A DNA stretch of 7,531 bases from Myxococcales bacterium (GTDB lineage: Bacteria > Myxococcota_A > Polyangia > Polyangiales > Polyangiaceae): the NCBI GenBank assembly GCA_023248785.1, contig JAHFDX010000154.1, positions 1 to 7,531 of the forward strand, in the 5' to 3' direction. Of the stretch, positions 5,687 through 7,531 are shown one piece after another; positions within the stretch are counted from its first letter, which is position 1; each line of letters begins with the position of its first letter. A program made the position numbers and the translations under genes. A model generated the notes under the pieces. That model saw only the letters and a program-made list of their open reading frames with translations, made no database searches and was not told the origin of the DNA.

Positions 5687-6307
5687 ATGAAGCCATTGGC
5701 TACCCCCCTACGCATGAAACGCGTATCGACTGGAATCCTTGCCGGGGCGTTCAGCCTCTTCATCGCGGCTATGACGGGCGCTATGACTGAGGGGACTGCT
5801 GCCGCTGCCGATGCCTTAAAGATTGCAGTTGTTGATTTGCAATACGCCGTTGCCAACACCGAAGACGGTCTGCGTGCGCAGGCCACGTTGAAGAAGGTGT
5901 TCGAAAACCGCCAACAGGAAATCCAAAAGAAGGAGCAGGATCTCGCGAAGCAACAGGAAGATCTTCAAAAGCAGGCGCGCGTGATGTCGAGGGAAGCGTT
6001 CCAGCGTAAGGAAGAGCAGTTTCGTAAGGAGTACTTCGAGCTTCAGGCCATGGCCGACGCCTTTCAAAAGGAGCTCGCCCGTAAGCGAGCTGAGCTCATT
6101 AATCCGCTGATTGAGCGTGTTCAGGGCAATATCAAGCGCCTCGCTTCGCAAGAGGGATACGATGTCATCATCGACAAGCCGGCGGCCCCATTTTACCGCT
6201 CCGATCTCGATGTGACCGACAAGATCATTCGCCTGTCAAACGGTGGCGGTGGCAAAGCCAAGGATGACAAGAAAGACAAGGCTGCGCCCGCAGCAAGCGA
6301 GAGGTGA
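5687..6307 (+). CDS. Skp/OmpH-family periplasmic chaperone
   Basis: Skp-type chaperones are trimeric periplasmic proteins that hold unfolded outer-membrane proteins between the Sec translocon and the BAM complex. Three in-frame starts exist: TTG 5678, ATG 5687 and ATG 5714. I chose 5687 (206 residues) on the weak AGGGA upstream; 5714 would still keep the signal peptide. The N-terminus has basic residues (RMKR) and a hydrophobic core (GILAGAFSLFIAAMTGAM), with likely cleavage in the TAAAADA segment at about residue 40. The mature protein opens with the family strand LKIAVVDLQYAVANT (45-59). A long Lys/Glu/Gln-rich coiled coil covers about 65-135. It returns to a strand and core segment EGYDVIIDKPAAPFYRSDLDVTDKII (156-181), matching the Skp ending with 'DxT' and a terminal helix. 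A Gly run and a Lys/Ala-rich tail (187-206) are an extension. It sits 12 bp before fabZ, the envelope/lipid context usual for skp, but bamA and lpxD are absent. Confidence 0.92.
   Translation: MKPLATPLRMKRVSTGILAGAFSLFIAAMTGAMTEGTAAAADALKIAVVDLQYAVANTEDGLRAQATLKKVFENRQQEIQKKEQDLAKQQEDLQKQARVMSREAFQRKEEQFRKEYFELQAMADAFQKELARKRAELINPLIERVQGNIKRLASQEGYDVIIDKPAAPFYRSDLDVTDKIIRLSNGGGGKAKDDKKDKAAPAASER
6300..6307 (+). promoter_or_regulatory. Strong Shine-Dalgarno for fabZ overlapping the upstream stop
   Basis: AGAGGTGA is the best ribosome-binding sequence in the window. It includes the last sense codons and the TGA stop (6305-6307) of the Skp-like gene and lies 12 bases before GTG 6320, supporting that GTG as the fabZ start and suggesting coupled translation of the two genes. 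Confidence 0.7.
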
Positions 6308-6319
6308 TACGCTTACTGC

Positions 6320-6766
6320 GTGATCCAACTTGACATCGATCGCATCTTGCGTCTGCTACCGCACCGGTGGCCGTTTGTGCTGATCGACCGCGTCACAGAC
6401 CTCGAGCCGAACGAGCGAATTGCGGGTCACAAGTGCGTTAGCGCCGGCGAAATTTGGTTTCAGGGGCACTTTCCCACGAAGCCCATCTTGCCGGGCGTTC
6501 TCATCTTGGAGAGCCTCATTCAGCTCGGGAGTTTGCTCGCGTATGCAAGTGAACCATTCGACGTATCAACATCGCTCATGTACGTCCTCGGTGTTGAGAA
6601 GGCGAAGTTCAGGCGCGTAGTGACTCCTGGCGACCGGCTCGACCTCGAAGTTTCCATCGTCCACCACCGCACAAATGTGTGGAAATTTAGGGGCGAAGCG
6701 CTCGTGGAGGGGGCCGTTGCGGCGAGCTCCGATTTTTTGGCGAGTGTGGTCGACCGACCCGATTAA
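6320..6766 (+). CDS. fabZ: 3-hydroxyacyl-[acyl-carrier-protein] dehydratase FabZ
   Basis: FabZ removes water from (3R)-hydroxyacyl-ACP to give trans-2-enoyl-ACP in the type II fatty acid elongation cycle, in the cytosol. The 148-residue length is typical for this single hot-dog-fold enzyme. Family motifs are intact: LPHRWPFVLIDRV (13-25), WFQGHFPTKPILPGVLILESLIQLG (46-70) with the catalytic His50 and Glu64, and KAKFRRVVTPGDRL (94-107). The GTG start is supported by the AGAGGTGA upstream and by MIQLDIDRILRLLPHR being the normal N-terminus. It follows the Skp-like gene by 12 bp, an arrangement seen in many Gram-negative envelope operons, although there lpxD usually lies between them and lpxA follows. 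Here the next gene converges instead. FabA-type isomerase function is unlikely because length and motifs are those of FabZ. Confidence 0.96.
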   Translation: MIQLDIDRILRLLPHRWPFVLIDRVTDLEPNERIAGHKCVSAGEIWFQGHFPTKPILPGVLILESLIQLGSLLAYASEPFDVSTSLMYVLGVEKAKFRRVVTPGDRLDLEVSIVHHRTNVWKFRGEALVEGAVAASSDFLASVVDRPD

Positions 6767-6769
6767 GTG

Positions 6770-7531
6770 CTACTTGCGCCGGCTCATCATTTCTTCGAAC
6801 ACCCGATCGAAGTCGTCTTGCGCTCCGTATGAATTCGATTCGGCGCTGAGTTCACCTCGGCGAAGTCGCTCAACGCGTGTCTGCGCATCGCGGAAGCTCG
6901 AGTCAATCGCCAGCACGCGCTCGAGGTAACGAACTGCTTGTTCGATCGTTCCCTGCGCTTCGTAACAACGTGCTATTTCGTAGGAAAGGAAGGTTTCTTG
7001 TTCCGCCGTTCTCGAGTTCGAGTTCAGGCCGCGCGAATACGCGTCGAGCGCACCGTCCCATTGTCCGCGCTCTGCGTTAATCTGACCGATGGTTGACCAT
7101 GCAACACAGGCATGGTCGGGATCGTTCGCCCCAATCTTGAGTTCACGGATGGCTTCATCCGGCAGGCCCATCTCCTTGTAGGCCACACCGAGATCGACGT
7201 GTGAACGACCTTCGCTTACTGGTTCTTCGCGCGTAACGCCGGCCTTGAAGTTTGCGAAAACGGCTTCCACGTCGAGCTGGTAGCCGTCGGTCCTTCCCGT
7301 GCGCGCTTCCTGAAGCGGCTCATCGAGGAAGTCGTTAAGTTCGTGATGGCTCTCGCGTCCCAGCGCGGGAACGAGTTGCGCTTCGCCAAACTCGGCGAGC
7401 GCTTCAAGCTCCCCTACCTTTTCGACGATCAACGGATGGTTGGGCCACCGCTGGCCCTGATCCCTAAGGATGACGAGCGCGTCTTGAAGTAGACCGCGCG
7501 ACGCGAAAAAATCGGCCTCTTCGAGCACGGA
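6770..7531 (-). CDS. TPR-repeat protein, C-terminal part (cut by the window edge)
   Basis: The minus-strand frame is open to the right edge. A GTG at 7528 is the first possible start, but the segment begins in the middle of a helical repeat (VLEEADFFASRGLLQDALVILRDQ), so the gene almost certainly continues beyond the window. At least 252 residues are visible, ending at a TAG at 6770-6772. TPR-like helical pairs are clear at about 2-33, 107-130 (HVDLGVAYKEMGLPDEAIRE), 139-168 and 177-210. A less ordered, acidic linker at about 50-85 precedes the segment VEAVFANFKAGVTRE (88-102), which in many deltaproteobacterial and myxobacterial TPR proteins leads into the last repeats. The C-terminus (about 225-252) is polar and ends EEMMSRRK. 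TPR arrays mediate protein-protein contact; the partner is unknown. Relatives include FimV-like and motility-associated scaffold proteins, but nothing here decides. It converges with fabZ with 3 bp between the stop codons. Confidence 0.9.
   Translation of the reverse strand, partial: SVLEEADFFASRGLLQDALVILRDQGQRWPNHPLIVEKVGELEALAEFGEAQLVPALGRESHHELNDFLDEPLQEARTGRTDGYQLDVEAVFANFKAGVTREEPVSEGRSHVDLGVAYKEMGLPDEAIRELKIGANDPDHACVAWSTIGQINAERGQWDGALDAYSRGLNSNSRTAEQETFLSYEIARCYEAQGTIEQAVRYLERVLAIDSSFRDAQTRVERLRRGELSAESNSYGAQDDFDRVFEEMMSRRK

Noticed and set aside
5678..5706. TTGACC-N17-TACCCC as a promoter for the Skp-like gene
   Set aside because: The -35 is good but the -10 matches only two of six consensus bases, and the region overlaps the coding start; a chance match is more likely.
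5816..6151. 111-codon Leu-rich minus-strand open frame
   Set aside because: The Leu runs are the antisense of the Lys/Glu/Gln-rich coiled coil of the Skp-like protein; this is not a real membrane protein.
1..7531. A phage, insertion sequence, CRISPR array, toxin-antitoxin or defence island
   Set aside because: No transposase, integrase, terminal inverted repeats, spacer-repeat array or recognisable defence domains were seen; the genes are of a housekeeping or regulatory character.

Overview
The window looks like a chromosomal housekeeping segment of a Gram-negative, moderately GC-rich bacterium, most likely a member of the Myxococcota or a related former deltaproteobacterial group. The evidence is a periplasmic Skp/OmpH chaperone and a FabZ dehydratase (outer-membrane and lipid A physiology), a DUF4911-type small protein, and a TPR protein with the 'DLGVAYKEMGLPDEAI' style common in that lineage. 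The taxonomic call is an inference from gene style. No phage, insertion sequence, CRISPR array, tRNA or rRNA was seen.

Layout: eight genes run left to right with short gaps (9 to 55 bp), and one gene runs the other way at the right edge. In order they are: the 3' part of an unrecognised soluble protein (3-755); an extended SDR/thioester-reductase-like protein whose cofactor glycines and catalytic Tyr/Lys appear to be lost (771-1880); a small DUF4911-like protein (1890-2147); the heat-shock repressor HrcA (2184-3248); a protein with an all-helical N-terminus and two cyclic-nucleotide-binding domains (3304-4605); a CDF-family zinc-type efflux transporter with His-rich loop and tail (4619-5659); a Skp/OmpH-like chaperone (5687-6307); and FabZ (6320-6766). 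The C-terminal part of a TPR protein (6770 to the edge, minus strand) converges on fabZ with only 3 bp between stop codons.

Functionally the right half is envelope-related: metal export, outer-membrane protein chaperoning and 3-hydroxyacyl-ACP dehydration. The left half combines a stress regulator with proteins of unknown role. hrcA is not next to grpE, dnaK or groESL, and no CIRCE operator was found, so it probably acts in trans. skp and fabZ are adjacent without the bamA and lpxD genes that usually flank or separate them.

No clearly novel multi-gene system is visible. The best leads are the probable SDR pseudoenzyme, the double cyclic-nucleotide receptor without a recognisable output domain, and a hairpin built on a 14-bp-period duplication at the 3' end of hrcA. 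Most start codons here lack a clear Shine-Dalgarno sequence; skp and fabZ are the exceptions.
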